DNA from: Hydractinia symbiolongicarpus
Lineage: Eukaryota > Cnidaria > Hydrozoa > Anthoathecata > Hydractiniidae
DNA: 64,000 nt
Direction of reading: 5' to 3'
Assembly: GCF_029227915.1 (NCBI RefSeq)
Contig: NC_079880.1
Span: 29,135,501-29,199,500 of the forward strand
Shown: piece by piece, positions 9,870 to 21,795 of the stretch
Position numbering within the stretch: position 1 is the stretch's first letter
Layout: the number at the start of each line of letters is the position of its first letter
The notes under the pieces: generated by a model
Told to the model about the DNA's origin: nothing
Seen by the model: only the letters and a program-made list of their open reading frames with translations
The model's database searches: none
Made by a program: the position numbers and the translations under genes

Positions 9870-12740
9870 ATGCGTTTTAGTGGTGACAAAATAATTTAAA
9901 AAATCGTTCTGGAAATGAGTTTACTCACAGGGTACTTTCTTTGTATACATTCGACTACACGGGCCAAGCCCGGGATTTAGGTGAAATCGCTGGTTTTCTT
10001 TTGCCGGCGATTAAACCTCTTTCATTAAGCGTCTCATCAAAAATGAAAACATTTCTGAAAACTACAAGTCTCATGCATTTTAGTGGTGAAATAATAATTT
10101 AAAAAATCGTTCCGGAAATGAATTTACACCCTGGGTACTTTCTTTTTATACTTTTGACTATACGGGTTGAGTCCCGGATTTACAGGAAATCGCAGGTTTT
10201 CGTTTGCCGGCGATTAAACTTCTTTTATTCAGCGTCTCATCAAAAATGAAAACATTTTTGAAAACTACAAGTCTCATGCGTTTTAGTGGTGAAAAAATAA
10301 TTTAAAAAATCGTTCGGGAAATGAATTTACACCCTGGGTACTTTCTTTTTATACTTTTGACTATACGGGTTGAGTCCCGGATTTACGGGAAATCGCAGGT
10401 TTTCGTTTGCCGGCGATTAAACTTCTTTTATTCACCGTCTCATCAAAAATGAAAACATTTTTGGTAACTACAAGTCTCATGCGTTTTAGTGGTGAAAAAA
10501 TAATTTAAAAAATCGTTCGGGAAATGAGTTTACTCCCTGGGTACTTTCTTTGTATACTTTTGATTATACGGGCCGAGACCGGGGTTTACGGGAAATGTCG
10601 GGTTTTCGTTCGCCGGCGATTAAACTTCTTTTATTCAACGTCTCATCAAAAATGAAAACAATTTTAAAAACTACAAGTCTCATGCGTTTTAGTGGTGAAA
10701 AGATAATTTAAAAATCGTTCGGGAAATGAGTTTACACCCTGGGTACTTTCTTTGTATTCTTTTGATTATACGGGCCGAGACCGGGGTTTACGGGAAATAA
10801 CGGGTTTTCGTTTGGCGGCGATTAAACTTCTTTTATTCAACGTCTCATCAAAAATGAAAACATTTTTGAAAACTACAAGTCTCATGCGTTTTAGTGGTGA
10901 AAAGATAATTTCAAAATCGTTCGGGAAATGAGTTTACACCCTGGGTACTTTCTTTGTATACATTCGACTACACGGGCCAAGCCCGGGATTTAGGTGAAAT
11001 CGCTGGTTTTCTTTTGCCGGCGATTAAACCTCTTTCATTAAGCGTCTCATCAAAAATGAAAACATTTCTGAAAACTACAAGTCTCATGCATTTTAGTGGT
11101 GAAATAATAATTTAAAAAATCGTTCCGGAAATGAATTTACACCCTGGGTACTTTCTTTTTATACTTTTGACTATACGGGTTGAGTCCCGGATTTACAGGA
11201 AATCGCAGGTTTTCGTTTGCCGGCGATTAAACTTCTTTTATTCAGCGTCTCATCAAAAATGAAAACATTTTTGAAAACTACAAGTCTCATGCGTTTTAGT
11301 GGTGAAAAAATAATTTAAAAAATCGTTCGGGAAATGAATTTACACCCTGGGTACTTTCTTTTTATACTTTTGACTATACGGGTTGAGTCCCGGATTTACG
11401 GGAAATCGCAGGTTTTCGTTTGCCGGCGATTAAACTTCTTTTATTCACCGTCTCATCAAAAATGAAAACATTTTTGGTAACTACAAGTCTCATGCGTTTT
11501 AGTGGTGAAAAAATAATTTAAAAAATCGTTCGGGAAATGAGTTTACTCCCTGGGTACTTTCTTTTTATACTTTTGATTATACGGGCCGAGACCGGGGTTT
11601 ACGGGAAATGTCGGGTTTTCGTTCGCCGGCGATTAAACTTCTTTTATTCAACGTCTCATCAAAAATGAAAACAATTTTAAAAACTACAAGTCTCATGCGT
11701 TTTAGTGGTGAAAAGATAATTTAAAAATCGTTCGGGAAATGAGTTTACACCCTGGGTACTTTCTTTGTATTCTTTTGATTATACGGGCCGAGACCGGGGT
11801 TTACGGGAAATAACGGGTTTTCGTTTGGCGGCGATTAAACTTCTTTTATTCAACGTCTCATCAAAAATGAAAACATTTTTGAAAACTACAAGTCTCATGC
11901 GTTTTAGTGGTGAAAAGATAATTTCAAAATCGTTCGGGAAATGAGTTTACACCCTGGGTACTTTCTTTGTATACATTCGACTACACGGGCCAAGCCCGGG
12001 ATTTAGGTGAAATCGCTGGTTTTCTTTTGCCGGCGATTAAACCTCTTTCATTAAGCGTCTCATCAAAAATGAAAACATTTCTGAAAACTACAAGTCTCAT
12101 GCATTTTAGTGGTGAAATAATAATTTAAAAAATCGTTCCGGAAATGAATTTACACCCTGGGTACTTTCTTTTTATACTTTTGACTATACGGGTTGAGTCC
12201 CGGATTTACGGGAAATCGCAGGTTTTCGTTTGCCGGCGATTAAACTTCTTTTATTCACCGTCTCATCAAAAATGAAAACATTTTTGGAAACTACAAGTCT
12301 CATGCGTTTTAGTGGTGAAAAAATAATTTAAAAAATCGTTCGGGAAATGAGTTTACTCCCTGGGTACTTTCTTTGTATACTTTTGATTATACGGGCCGAG
12401 ACCGGGGTTTACGGGAAATGTAGGGTTTTCGTTCGCCGGCGATTAAACTTCTTTTATTCAACGTCTCATCAAAAATGAAAACATTTTTAAAAACTACAAG
12501 TCTCATGCGTTTTAGTGGTGAAAAGATAATTTAAAAATCGTTCGGGAAATGAGTTTACACCCTGGGTACTTTCTTTGTATTCTTTTGATTATACGGGCCG
12601 AGACCGGGGTTTACGGGAAATAACGGGTTTTCGTTTGGCGGCGATTAAACTTCTTTTATTCAACGTCTCATCAAAAATGAAAACATTTTTGAAAACTACA
12701 AGTCTCATGCGTTTTAGTGGTGAAAAGAGAATTTAAAAAT
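9870..12740 (+). repeat. S-free pentamer HOR, 1013-bp period
   Basis: Full copies start at 10108 and 11121, and a shortened third starts at 12134. The order is D (GATTTACAGG), D (CACCGTCTC, TTTGGTAAC), E (AATGTCGGG, TTCGCCGG), E (GTATTCTTTTG, AATAACGGG, TTTGGCGG), C-like (GATTTAGGTG, TTTTCTTTTGCC). The E units are 202 bp, giving 5x203 - 2 = 1013. In the third copy the first two D monomers are fused into one at 12134. From 12741 onward the sequence leaves this order. Confidence 0.85.
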
Positions 12741-14487
12741 CGTTCGGGAAATGAGTTTACACCCTGGGTACTCTCTTTGTATACTTTTGACTTTACAGGC
12801 CGAGTCCGGATTTACGGGAAATCGCAGGTTTTCGTTTGCCGGCGTTTAAACTGCTTTTATTCAGCGTCTAATCAAAAATGAAAACAAGTTTGAAGACTAC
12901 AAGTCTCATGCGTTTTAGTGGTGAAAAGATAATTTGAAAAATCGTTCGGGAAATGAGTTTACTCACAGGGTACTTTCTTTGTATACATTGGACTATACGG
13001 GCCAAGCCCGGGATTTACGGGAAATCGCGGGTTTTCGTTTGCCGGCGATTAAACCTCTTTTCTTAAGCGTCTCATCAAAAATGAAAACATTTTTGAAAAC
13101 TACATGTCTCATGCGTTTTAGTGGTGAAAAAATAATTTAAAAAATCGTTCGGAAAATGAGTTTACTCCCTGGGTACTTTCTTTGCATACTTTTGACTTTA
13201 CGGGCCGAGTCCGGGATTTACAGGAAATCGCGGGTTTTCGTTTCATTTAAAAAATTGTTTAAAAAAACGTTGGGAAAATGAGTTTACTCCCTGGGTACTT
13301 TCTTTGTATACTTTTGACTATACGGGTCGAGTCCGGGATTTACGAGAAATCGCGGTTTTTCGTTTGCCGGCGATTAAACTTCTTTTATTCAGCGTCCCAT
13401 CAAAAATGAAAACATTTTTGAAAACTACAAGTCTCATGCGTTTTAGTGGTGAAAAAATAATATAAAAAATCGCTCGGGAAATGAGTTTACTTCCTGGGTA
13501 CTTTCTTTGTATACTTTTAATTATACGGGCCAAGCCCGGGATTTACGGGACATGCCGGGTTTTTGTTTGCCGGCGATTAAACTTCTTTTATTCGGTGTCT
13601 CATCAAAAATGAAAACATTTTTGAAAACTACAAGTCTCATGCGTTTTAATGGTCAAAAGATAATTTAAAAAATCGTTAGGGAAGTGAGTTTACTCCCTGG
13701 GTGCTTTCTTTGTATAATTTTGACTATACGGGCCGAGTCCGGGATTTACGGGAAGTCGCCGGTTTTTGTTTGCCGGCGATTAAGCTTCTTTTATTCAGCG
13801 TCTCATCAAAAGTGAAAACATTTTCAAAAACTGCAAGTCTCATGGGCTTTAGTGGTGAAATAATAATATAAAAAATCGTTCGGGAAATGGGTTTACTCCC
13901 TGGGTACTTTCTTTGTACACTTTTGACTATACGGGCCAAGCCCGGGATTTACGGGAAATCGCGGGTTTTTGTTTGCCGGCGATTAAACTTCTTTTATTCA
14001 GTGTCTCATCAAAAATGAAAACATTTTTGAAAACTACAAGTCTCATGCGTTTTAGTGGTGAGAAAATAATTTAAAAAATCGTTCTGGAAAATGAGTTTAC
14101 TCCCTGGGTACTTTCTTTGTATACATTCGAGTACACGGGCCAAGCCCGGGATTTAGGGGAAGTCGCTGGTTTTCGTTTGCCGGCGATTAAACCTCTTTTA
14201 TTAAGCGTCTCATCAAAAATTAAAACATTTTTGAAAACTACAAGTCTCATGCGTTTTAGTGGTGAAAAAATAATTTAAAAAATCGTTCTGGAAAATGAGT
14301 TTACTCCCTGGGTACTTTCTTTGTATACATTCGACTACACGGGCCAAGCCCGGGATTTAGGGGAAGTCGCTGGTTTTCGTTTGCCGGCGATTAAACCTCT
14401 TTTATTAAGCGTCTCATCAAAAATGAAAACATTTTTGAAAACTACAAGTCTCATGCGTTTTAGTGGTGAGAAAATAATTTAAAAAAT
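12741..14487 (+). repeat. Mixed monomers; partial return of the left-edge HOR
   Basis: After two transitional monomers (12741 has CTCTCTTTG and GCGTTTAAACTGC; 12943 is B-like), the stretch from about 13145 to 13760 matches bases 1 to about 620, with S unit 13146 matching S unit 2. It then differs: an H/A pair at about 13790-14079 replaces the B monomer seen near 733. C monomers at 14080 and 14284 precede the S unit at 14488, as at 936-1343. Confidence 0.78.
13146..13267 (+). repeat. Short unit S, subfamily a
   Basis: Preceded by a B-like monomer at 12943 whose right end (CTTTTCTTAAGC, ACATGTCTC) is of the C type that precedes S at 2074. The junction has AAAATTGTTT. Confidence 0.86.
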
Positions 14488-14609
14488 CGTTCTGGAAAAT
14501 GAGTTTACTCCCTGGGTACTTTCTTTGCACACTTTTGACTTTACGGCCGAGTCCGGGATTTACGGGAAATCGCGGGCTTTCGTTTGATTTAAAAAATCGT
14601 TTAAAAAGA
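14488..14609 (+). repeat. Short unit S, subfamily b
   Basis: Junction reads TTTAAAAAGACG, with one G in the A-run. Partner of 27969 in the long-range duplication. Confidence 0.86.
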
Positions 14610-16638
14610 CGTTGGGAAAATGAGTTTACTCCCTGGGTACTTTCTTTGTATACTTTTGAATATACGGGCCGAGTCCGGGATTTACGGGAAATCGCGGGTT
14701 TTCGTTTGCTGGCGATTAAACTTCTTTTATTCAGCGTCCCATCAAAAATGAAAACATTTTTGAAAAATACAAGTCTCATGCGTTTTAGTGGTGAAAAAAT
14801 AATATAAAAAATCGTTCGGGAAATGAGTTTACTCCCTGGGTACTTTCTTTGTATACTTTTAATTTTACGGGCCAAGCCCGGGATTTACGAGAAATGCCGG
14901 GTTTTCGTTTGCCGGCGATTAAACTTCTTTTATTCGGTGTCTCATCAAAAATGAAAACATTTTTGAAAACTACATGTCTCATGCGTTTTAATGGTGCAAA
15001 AATACTTTAAAAAATCGTTCGGGAAGTGAGTTTGCTCCCTGGGTCCTTTCTTTGTATAATTTTGACTATACAGGCCGAGTCCGGGATTTACGGGAAGTCG
15101 CGGGTTTTCGTTTGCCGGCGATTAAGCTTCTTTTATTCAGCGTCTCATCAAAAATGAAAACATTTTCAAAAACTGCAAGTCTCATGGGCTTTAGTGGTGA
15201 AATAATAATATAAAAAATCGTTCGGGAAATGGGTTTGCTCCCTGGGTACTTTCTTTGTACACTTTTGACTATACGGGCCAAGCCCGGGATTTACGGGAAA
15301 TCGCGGGTTTTTGTTTGCCGGCGATTAAACTTCTTTTATTCAGTGTCTCATCAAAAATGAAAACATTTTTGAAAACTACAAGTCTTATGCGTTTTAGTGG
15401 TGACAAAATAATTTAAAAAATCGTTCTGGAAATGAGTTTACTCACAGGGTACTTTCTTTGTATACATTCGACTATGCGGGCCAAGCCCAGGATTTACGGG
15501 AAATCGCGGGTTTTCGTTTGCCAGCGATTAAACCTCTTTCATTAGGCGTCTCATCAAAAATTAAAACATTTTTGAAAACTACAAGTCTTATACGTTTTAC
15601 TGGTGAAAAAATAATTTAAAAAATCGTTCGGGAAATGAGTTAACTCCCTGGGTACTTTCTTTGTATACATTCGACTACACGGGCCAAGCCCAGGATTTAG
15701 GTGAAATCGCTGGTTTTCGTTTGCCGGCGATTAAACCTCCTTCATTAAGCGTCTCATCAAAAATGAAAACATTTCTGAAAACTACAAGTCTCATGCGTTT
15801 TAGTGGTGAAATAATAATATAAAAAATCGTTCGGGAAATGAATTTACACCCTGGGTACTTTCTTTTTATACTTTTGACTATACGGGTTGAGTCCCGGATT
15901 TACGGGAAATCGCAGGTTTTCGTTTGCCGGCGATTAAACTTCTTTTATTCAGCGTCTCATCAAAAATGAAAACATTTTTGGAAACTACAAGTCTCATGCG
16001 TTTTAGTGGTGAAAAAATAAATTAAAAAATCGTTCGGGAAATGAGTTTACTCCCTGGGTACTTTCTTTGTATACTTTTGATTATACGGGCCGAGACCGGG
16101 GTTTACGGGAAATGTCGGGTTTTCGTTCGCCGGCGATTAAACTTCTTTTATTCAACGTCTCATCAAAAATGAAAACATTTTTGAAAACTACAAGTTTCAT
16201 GCGTTTTAGTGGTGAAAAAAATATTTAAAAAATCGTTCGGGAAATGAGTTTACTCACAGGGTACTTTCTTTGTATTCTTTTGATTATACGGGCCGAGACC
16301 GGGGTTTACGGGAAATAACGGGTTTTCGTTTGGCGGCGATTAAACTTCTTTTATTCAACGTCTCATCAAAAATGAAAACATTTTTGAAAACTACAAGTCT
16401 CATGCGTTTTAGTGGTGAGAAGATAATTTAAAAATCGTTCGGGAAATGAGTTTACTCCCTGGGTACTTTCTTTGTATACTTTTGATTATACGGGCCGAGA
16501 CCGGGGTTTACGGGAAATGTCGGGTTTTCGTTCGCCGGCGATTAAACTTCTTTTATTCAACGTCTCATCAAAAATGAAAACATTTTTGAAAACTACAAGT
16601 CTCATGCGTTTTAGTGGTGAAAAAATAATTTAAAAAAT

Positions 16639-16841
16639 CGTTCGGGAAATGAGTTTACTCCCTGGGTACTTTCTTTGTATACTTTTGACTATACGGGCCA
16701 AGCCCGGGATTTACAGGAAATCGCGGGTTTTCGTTTGCCGGCGATTAAACTTCTTTTGTTCAGCGTCTCATCAAAAATGAAAACATTTTTGAAAACTACA
16801 AGTCTTATGCGTTTTAGTGGTGAAAAAATATATTAAAAAAT
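16639..16841 (+). repeat. Reference full-length monomer (203 bp)
   Basis: This copy is close to the window consensus and serves as a coordinate ruler. Block order in the consensus: CGTTCGGGAAATGAG at 1-15; CTCCCTGGGTACTTTC at 20-35; GTATAC at 39-44; the GC-rich segment beginning ACGGGCC at 55-61; ATTTACGGGAAATCGC at 71-86; GTTTGCCGGCGATTA at 96-110 with the palindrome GCCGGC at 99-104; CAGCGTCTCATC at 123-134; an inverted repeat at 133-154; CTCATGCGTTTTAGTGG at 167-182; and an A/T-rich tail at 184-203. This copy has a C-A-A GCCCGGG centre rather than the G-A-G TCCGGG centre, TTTACAGG for TTTACGGG, and TTTTGTTC for TTTTATTC. Confidence 0.9.
16771..16792. other. Conserved inverted repeat (9-bp arms, AAAA centre)
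   Basis: Arms TCAAAAATG and CATTTTTGA are exact reverse complements separated by AAAA. They occupy monomer positions 133-154. The same dyad is present in most full-length monomers across the window. It is absent from every 122-bp short unit, because the deletion removes it. H-type monomers carry a changed form (ATGTAAACATTTTC). It could extrude as a hairpin or bind a dimeric protein; neither is shown by sequence alone. Confidence 0.75.
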
Positions 16842-18262
16842 CGTTCTGGAAATGAGTTTACTCACAGGGTACTTTCTTTGTATACATTCGACTATACGGG
16901 CCAAGCCCAGGATTTACGGGAAATAGCGGGTTTTCGTTTGCCGGCGATTAAACCTCTTTCATTAGGCGTCTCATCAAAAATGAAAACATTTTTGAAAACT
17001 ACAAGTCTCATGCGTTTTAGTGGTGAAAAAAATATTTAAAAAATCGTTCGGGAAATGAGTTTACTCCCTGGGTACTTTCTTTGGATACATTCGACTATAC
17101 GGGCCAAGCCCGGGATTTACGGGAAATCGCGGGTTTTCATTTGCCGGCAATTAAACCTCTTTTATTCAGCGTCTCATCAAAAATGAAAACATTTTTGAAA
17201 ACTGCAAGTCTCATGCGTTTTAGTGGTGAAAAAATAATTTAAAAAATCGTTCGGGAAATGAGTTTACTCCCTGGGTACCTTCTTTGTATACTTTTGACTA
17301 TACAGGCCGAGTCCGGGATTTACGGGAAGTCGCGGGTTTTCGTTTGACGGCGATTAAACTTCTTTTATTCAGCGTCTCATCAAAATGAAAACATTTTTAA
17401 AAATCACAAGTCTCATGCGTTTTAGTGGTGAAAAGATAATTTGAAAAATCGTTCGGGAAATGAGTTTACACCCTGGGTACTTTCTTTGTATACTTTTGAC
17501 TATACGGGCCGAGTCCGGGATTTACGGGAAGTCGCGGGTTTTCGTTTGCCGGTGATTAAACTTCTTTTATTCAGCGTCTCATCAAAAATGAAAACATTTT
17601 TAAAAACTACAAGTTTCATGGGCTTTAGAGGTGAAATAATAATTTAAAAAATCGTTCGGGTAATGAGTTTACACCCTGGGTACTTTCTTTGTATACTTTT
17701 GACTATACGGGCCGAGTCCGGGATTTACGGGAAATCGCAGGTTTTCGTTTGCCGGCGATTAAATTTCTTTTATTCAGCGTCTCATCAAAAATGAAAACAT
17801 TTTTGAAAACTACAAGTCTCATGCGTTTTAGTGGTGAAAAAATAATTTAAAAAATTGTTCGTGAAATGAGTTTACTCCCTTGGTACTTTCTTTGTATACT
17901 TTTGATTATACGGGCCCCAGTCCGGGATTTACGGGAAATCGCGGGTTTTCGTTTGCCGGCGATTAAACCTCTTTCATTAAGCGTCTCATCAAAAATGAAA
18001 ACATTTTTGAAAACTACAAGTCTCATGCGTTTTAGTGGTGAAAAAAAAATTTAAAAAATCGTTCGGGAAATGAGTTTACTCCCTGGGTACTTTCTTTGTA
18101 TACATTCGACTACACGGGCCAAGCCCGGGATTTAGGGGAAATCGCTGGTTTTCGTTTGCCGGCGATTAAACCTCTTTTCTTAAGCGTCTCATCAAAAATG
18201 AAAACATTTTTGAAAACTACATGTCTTATGCGTTTTAGTGGTGAAAAAATAATTTAAAAAAT

Positions 18263-18384
18263 CGTTCGGAAAATGAGTTTACTCCCTGGGTACTTTCTTT
18301 GCATACTTTTGACTTTACGGGCCGAGTCCGGGATTTACAGGAAATCGCGGGTTTTCGTTTCATTTAAAAAATCGTTTAAAAAAA
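18263..18384 (+). repeat. Short unit S, subfamily a
   Basis: Preceded by a C monomer (18060) with CTTTTCTTAAGC. The next S unit is 731 bp on. Confidence 0.86.
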
Positions 18385-18993
18385 CGTTGGGAAAATGAGT
18401 TTACTCCCTGGGTACTTTCTTTGTATACTTTTGACTATACGGGCCGAGTCCGGGATTTACGGGAAATCGCAGGTTTTCGTTTGCCGGCGATTAAACTTCT
18501 TTTATTCAGCGTGTCATCAAAAATGAAAACATTTTTAAAAACTACAAGTCTTATGCCTTTTAGTGGTGAAAAAATAATTTAAAAAATCGTTCTGGAAATG
18601 AGTTTACTCACAGGGTACTTTCTTTGTATACATTGGACTATACGGGCCAAGCCCGGGATTTACGGGAAATCGCGGGTTTTCGCTTGCCGGCGATTAAACC
18701 TCTTTCATTAAGCGTCTCATCAAAAATGAAAACATTTTTGAAAACTACAAGTCTCATGCGTTTTAGTGGTGAAAAAAAAATTTAAAAAATCGTTCGGGAA
18801 ATGAGTTTACTCCCTGGGTACTTTCTTTGTATACATTCGACTACACGGGCCAAGCCCGGGATTTAGGGGAAATCGCTGGTTTTCGTTTGCCGGCGATTAA
18901 ACCTCTTTTCTTAAGCGTCTCATCAAAAATGAAAACATTTTTGAAAACTACATGTCTCATGCGTTTTAGTGGTGAAAAAATAATTTAAAAAAT

Positions 18994-19115
18994 CGTTCGG
19001 AAAATGAGTTTACTCCCTGGGTACTTTCTTTGCATACTTTTGACTTTACGGGCCGAGTCCGGGATTTACAGGAAATCGCGGGTTTTCGTTTCATTTAAAA
19101 AATGGTTTAAAAAAA
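18994..19115 (+). repeat. Short unit S, subfamily a
   Basis: Junction has AAATGGTTT in place of AAATCGTTT. Confidence 0.86.
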
Positions 19116-20130
19116 CGTTGGGAAAATGAGTTTACTCCCTGGGTACTTTCTTTGTATACTTTTGACTATACGGGCCGAGTCCGGGATTTACGAGAAATCG
19201 CGGTTTTTCGTTTGCCGGCGATTAAACTTCTTTTATTCAGCGTCCCATCAAAAATGAAAACATTTTTGAAAACTACAAGTCTCATGCGTTTTAGTGGTGA
19301 AAAAATAATATAAAAAATCGCACGGGAAATGAGTTTACTTCCTGGGTACTTTCTTTGTATACTTTTAATTATACGGGCCAAGCCCGGGATTTACGGGACA
19401 TGCCGGGTTTTCGTTTGCCGGCGATTAAACTTCTTTTATTCGGTGTCTCATCAAAAATGAAAACATTTTTGAAAACTACAAGTCTCATGCGTTTTAATGG
19501 TCAAAAGATAATTTAAAAAATCGCTCGGGAAGTGAGTTTACTCTCTGGGTGCTTTCTTTGTATAATTTTGACTATACGGGCCGAGTCCGGGATTTACGGG
19601 AAGTCGCGGGTTTTCGTTTGTCGGCAATTAAACTTCTTTTATTCAGCGTCTCGTCAAAAATGAAAACATTTTTGAAAAATACAAGTCTTATGCGTTTTAG
19701 TGGTGAAAAAATAATTTAAAAAATCGTTCTGGAAATGAGTTTACTCACAGGGTACTTTCTTTGTATACTTTTAATTATACGGGCCAAGCCCGGGATTTAC
19801 GGGACATGCCGGGTTTTCGTTTGCCGGCGATTAAACTTCTTTTATTCGGTGTCTCATCAAAAATGAAAACATTTTTGAAAACTACAAGTCTCATGCGTTT
19901 TAATGGTCAAAAGATAATTTAAAAAATCGTTCGGGAAGTGAGTTTACTCCCTGGGTGCTTTCTTTGTATAATTTTGACTATACGGGCCGAGTCTGGGATT
20001 TACGGGAAATCGCTGGTTTTCGTTTGCCGGCGATTAAACCTCTTTTCTTAAGCGTCTCATCAAAAATGAAAACATTTTTGAAAACTACATGTCTCATGCG
20101 TTTTAGTGGTGAAAAAATAATTTAAAAAAT

Positions 20131-20252
20131 CGTTCGGAAAATGAGTTTACTCCCTGGGTACTTTCTTTGCATACTTTTGACTTTACGGGCCGAGTCCGGG
20201 ATTTACAGGAAATCGCGGGTTTTCGTTTCATTTAAAAAATCGTTTAAAAAAA
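20131..20252 (+). repeat. Short unit S, subfamily a
   Basis: Partner of 18994 at 1137 bp. The preceding monomer (19928) is a G-to-C fusion, so the C-type end is kept next to S. Confidence 0.86.
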
Positions 20253-21673
20253 CGTTGGGAAAATGAGTTTACTCCCTGGGTACTTTCTTTGTATACTTTT
20301 GACTATACGGGCCGAGTCCGGGATTTACGAGAAATCGCGGTTTTTCGTTTGCCGGCGATTAAACTTCTTTTATTCAGCGTCCCATCAAAAATGAAAACAT
20401 TTTTGAAAACTACAAGTCTCATGCGTTTTAGTGGTGAAAAAATAATATAAAAAATCGCACGGGAAATGAGTTTACTCCCTGGGTACTTTCTTTGTATACT
20501 TTTAATTATGCGGGCCAAGCCCAGGATTTACAGGACATGCCGGGTTTTCGTTTGCCGGCGATTAAACTTCTTTTATTCGGTGTCTCATCAAAAATGAAAA
20601 CATTTTTGAAAACTACAAGTCTCATGCGTTTTAATGGTCAAAAGATAATTTAAAAATCGTTCGGGAAAATGAGTTTACTCCCTGGGTACTTTCTTTGTAT
20701 ACTTTTGACTATACGGGCCGAGTCCGGGATTTACGAGAAATCGCGGTTTTTCGTTTGCCGGCGATTAAACTTCTTTTATTCAGCGTCCCATCAAAAATGA
20801 AAACATTTTTGAAAACTACAAGTCTCATGCGTTTTAGTGGTGAAAAAATAATATAAAAAATCGCACGGGAAATGAGTTTACTTCCTGGGTACTTTCTTTG
20901 TATACTTTTAATTATACGGGCCAAGCCCAGGATTTACAGGACATGCCGGGTTTTCGTTTGCCGGCGATTAAACTTCTTTTATTCGGTGTCTCATCAAAAA
21001 TGAAAACATTTTTGAAAACTACAAGTCTCATGCGTTTTAATGGTCAAAAGATAATTTAAAAAATCGTTCGGGAAGTGAGTTTACTCCCTGGGTGCTTTCT
21101 TTGTATAATTTTGACTATACGGGCCGAGTCCGGGATTTACGGGAAGTCGCGGGTTTTCGTTTGTCGGCAATTAAACTTCTTTTATTCAGCGTCTCATCAA
21201 AAATGAAAACATTTTTGAAAAATACAAGTCTTATGCGTTTTAGTGGTGAAAAAATAATTTAAAAAATCGTTCTGGAAATGAGTTTACTCGCAGGGTACTT
21301 TCTTTGTATACATTCAACTATACGGGCCAAGCCCGGGATTTACGGGAAATCGCGGGTTTTCGTTTGCCGGCGATTAAACCTCTTTCATTAAGCGTCTCAT
21401 CAAAAATGAAAACATTTTTGAAAACTACAAGTCTCATGCGTTTTAGTGGTGAAAAAAAAATTTAAAAAATCGTTCGGGAAATGAGTTTACTCCCTGGGTA
21501 CTTTCTTTGTATACATTCGACTACACGGGCCAAGCCCGGGATTTAGGGGAAGTCGCTGGTTTTCGTTTGCCGGCGATTAAACCTCTTTTATTAAGCGTCT
21601 CATCAAAAATGAAAACATTTTTGAAAACTACAAGTCTCATGCGTTTTAGTGGTGAGAAAATAATTTAAAAAAT

Positions 21674-21795
21674 CGTTCTGGAAAATGAGTTTACTCCCTG
21701 GGTACTTTCTTTGCACACTTTTGACTTTACGGCCGAGTTCGGGATTTACGGGAAATCGCAGGCTTTCGTTTGATTTAAAAAATCGTTTAAAAAAA
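21674..21795 (+). repeat. Short unit S, subfamily b
   Basis: Has AATCGCAGGC where other b units have AATCGCGGGC. The next monomer has GGCTACTTTC. Confidence 0.86.

Larger units (their letters stand above)
14488..18059 (+). repeat. Long-range duplicated segment, left copy
   Basis: Monomer order from 14488 to about 17.9 kb matches 27969 to about 31.6 kb. The offset is 13481 bp at the left (14610 and 28091, 15422 and 28903) and 13683-13684 bp from 15828/29512 onward, because the right copy has one extra D monomer. One monomer differs: 16436 is E type, whereas 30119 is A-like with GCGTTTAAACTGC. At about 17925 an F monomer switches mid-unit to a B-type end, marking a recombination junction that ends the duplication. 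Confidence 0.75.
18060..21673 (+). repeat. S-containing HOR block (731 and 1137 bp)
   Basis: Subfamily-a short units at 18263, 18994 and 20131 are spaced 731 (S plus three monomers) and 1137 bp (S plus five). The 19116 and 20253 monomers and those after them match at 1137 bp. Within it, the dimer at 20253-20658 is repeated at 20659-21064 (406 bp): both second monomers share CCAGGATTTACAGGACATG, and the 20658 unit is a hybrid with GGGAAAATGAG. From 21065 the order G, B, C resumes into the S unit at 21674. Confidence 0.78.

Noticed and set aside
14417-14875. 152-codon minus-strand reading frame, the longest in the window
   Set aside because: It reads through an S unit and its flanking monomers, and repeats the same peptide segments as the shorter frames. 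With 203 not a multiple of 3, each unit changes frame. Nothing supports coding.
16693-16730. Hammerhead-ribozyme-like core around GAGTCCGGG and GGGAAATC
   Set aside because: The invariant CTGATGA is absent on both strands, so there is no catalytic core.
16730-16746. CENP-B-box-like motif TTTTCGTTTGCCGGCGA
   Set aside because: It has TTCG, but the required A and CGGG at the fixed spacing are missing (C and GCGA occur there). The reverse strand also fails.
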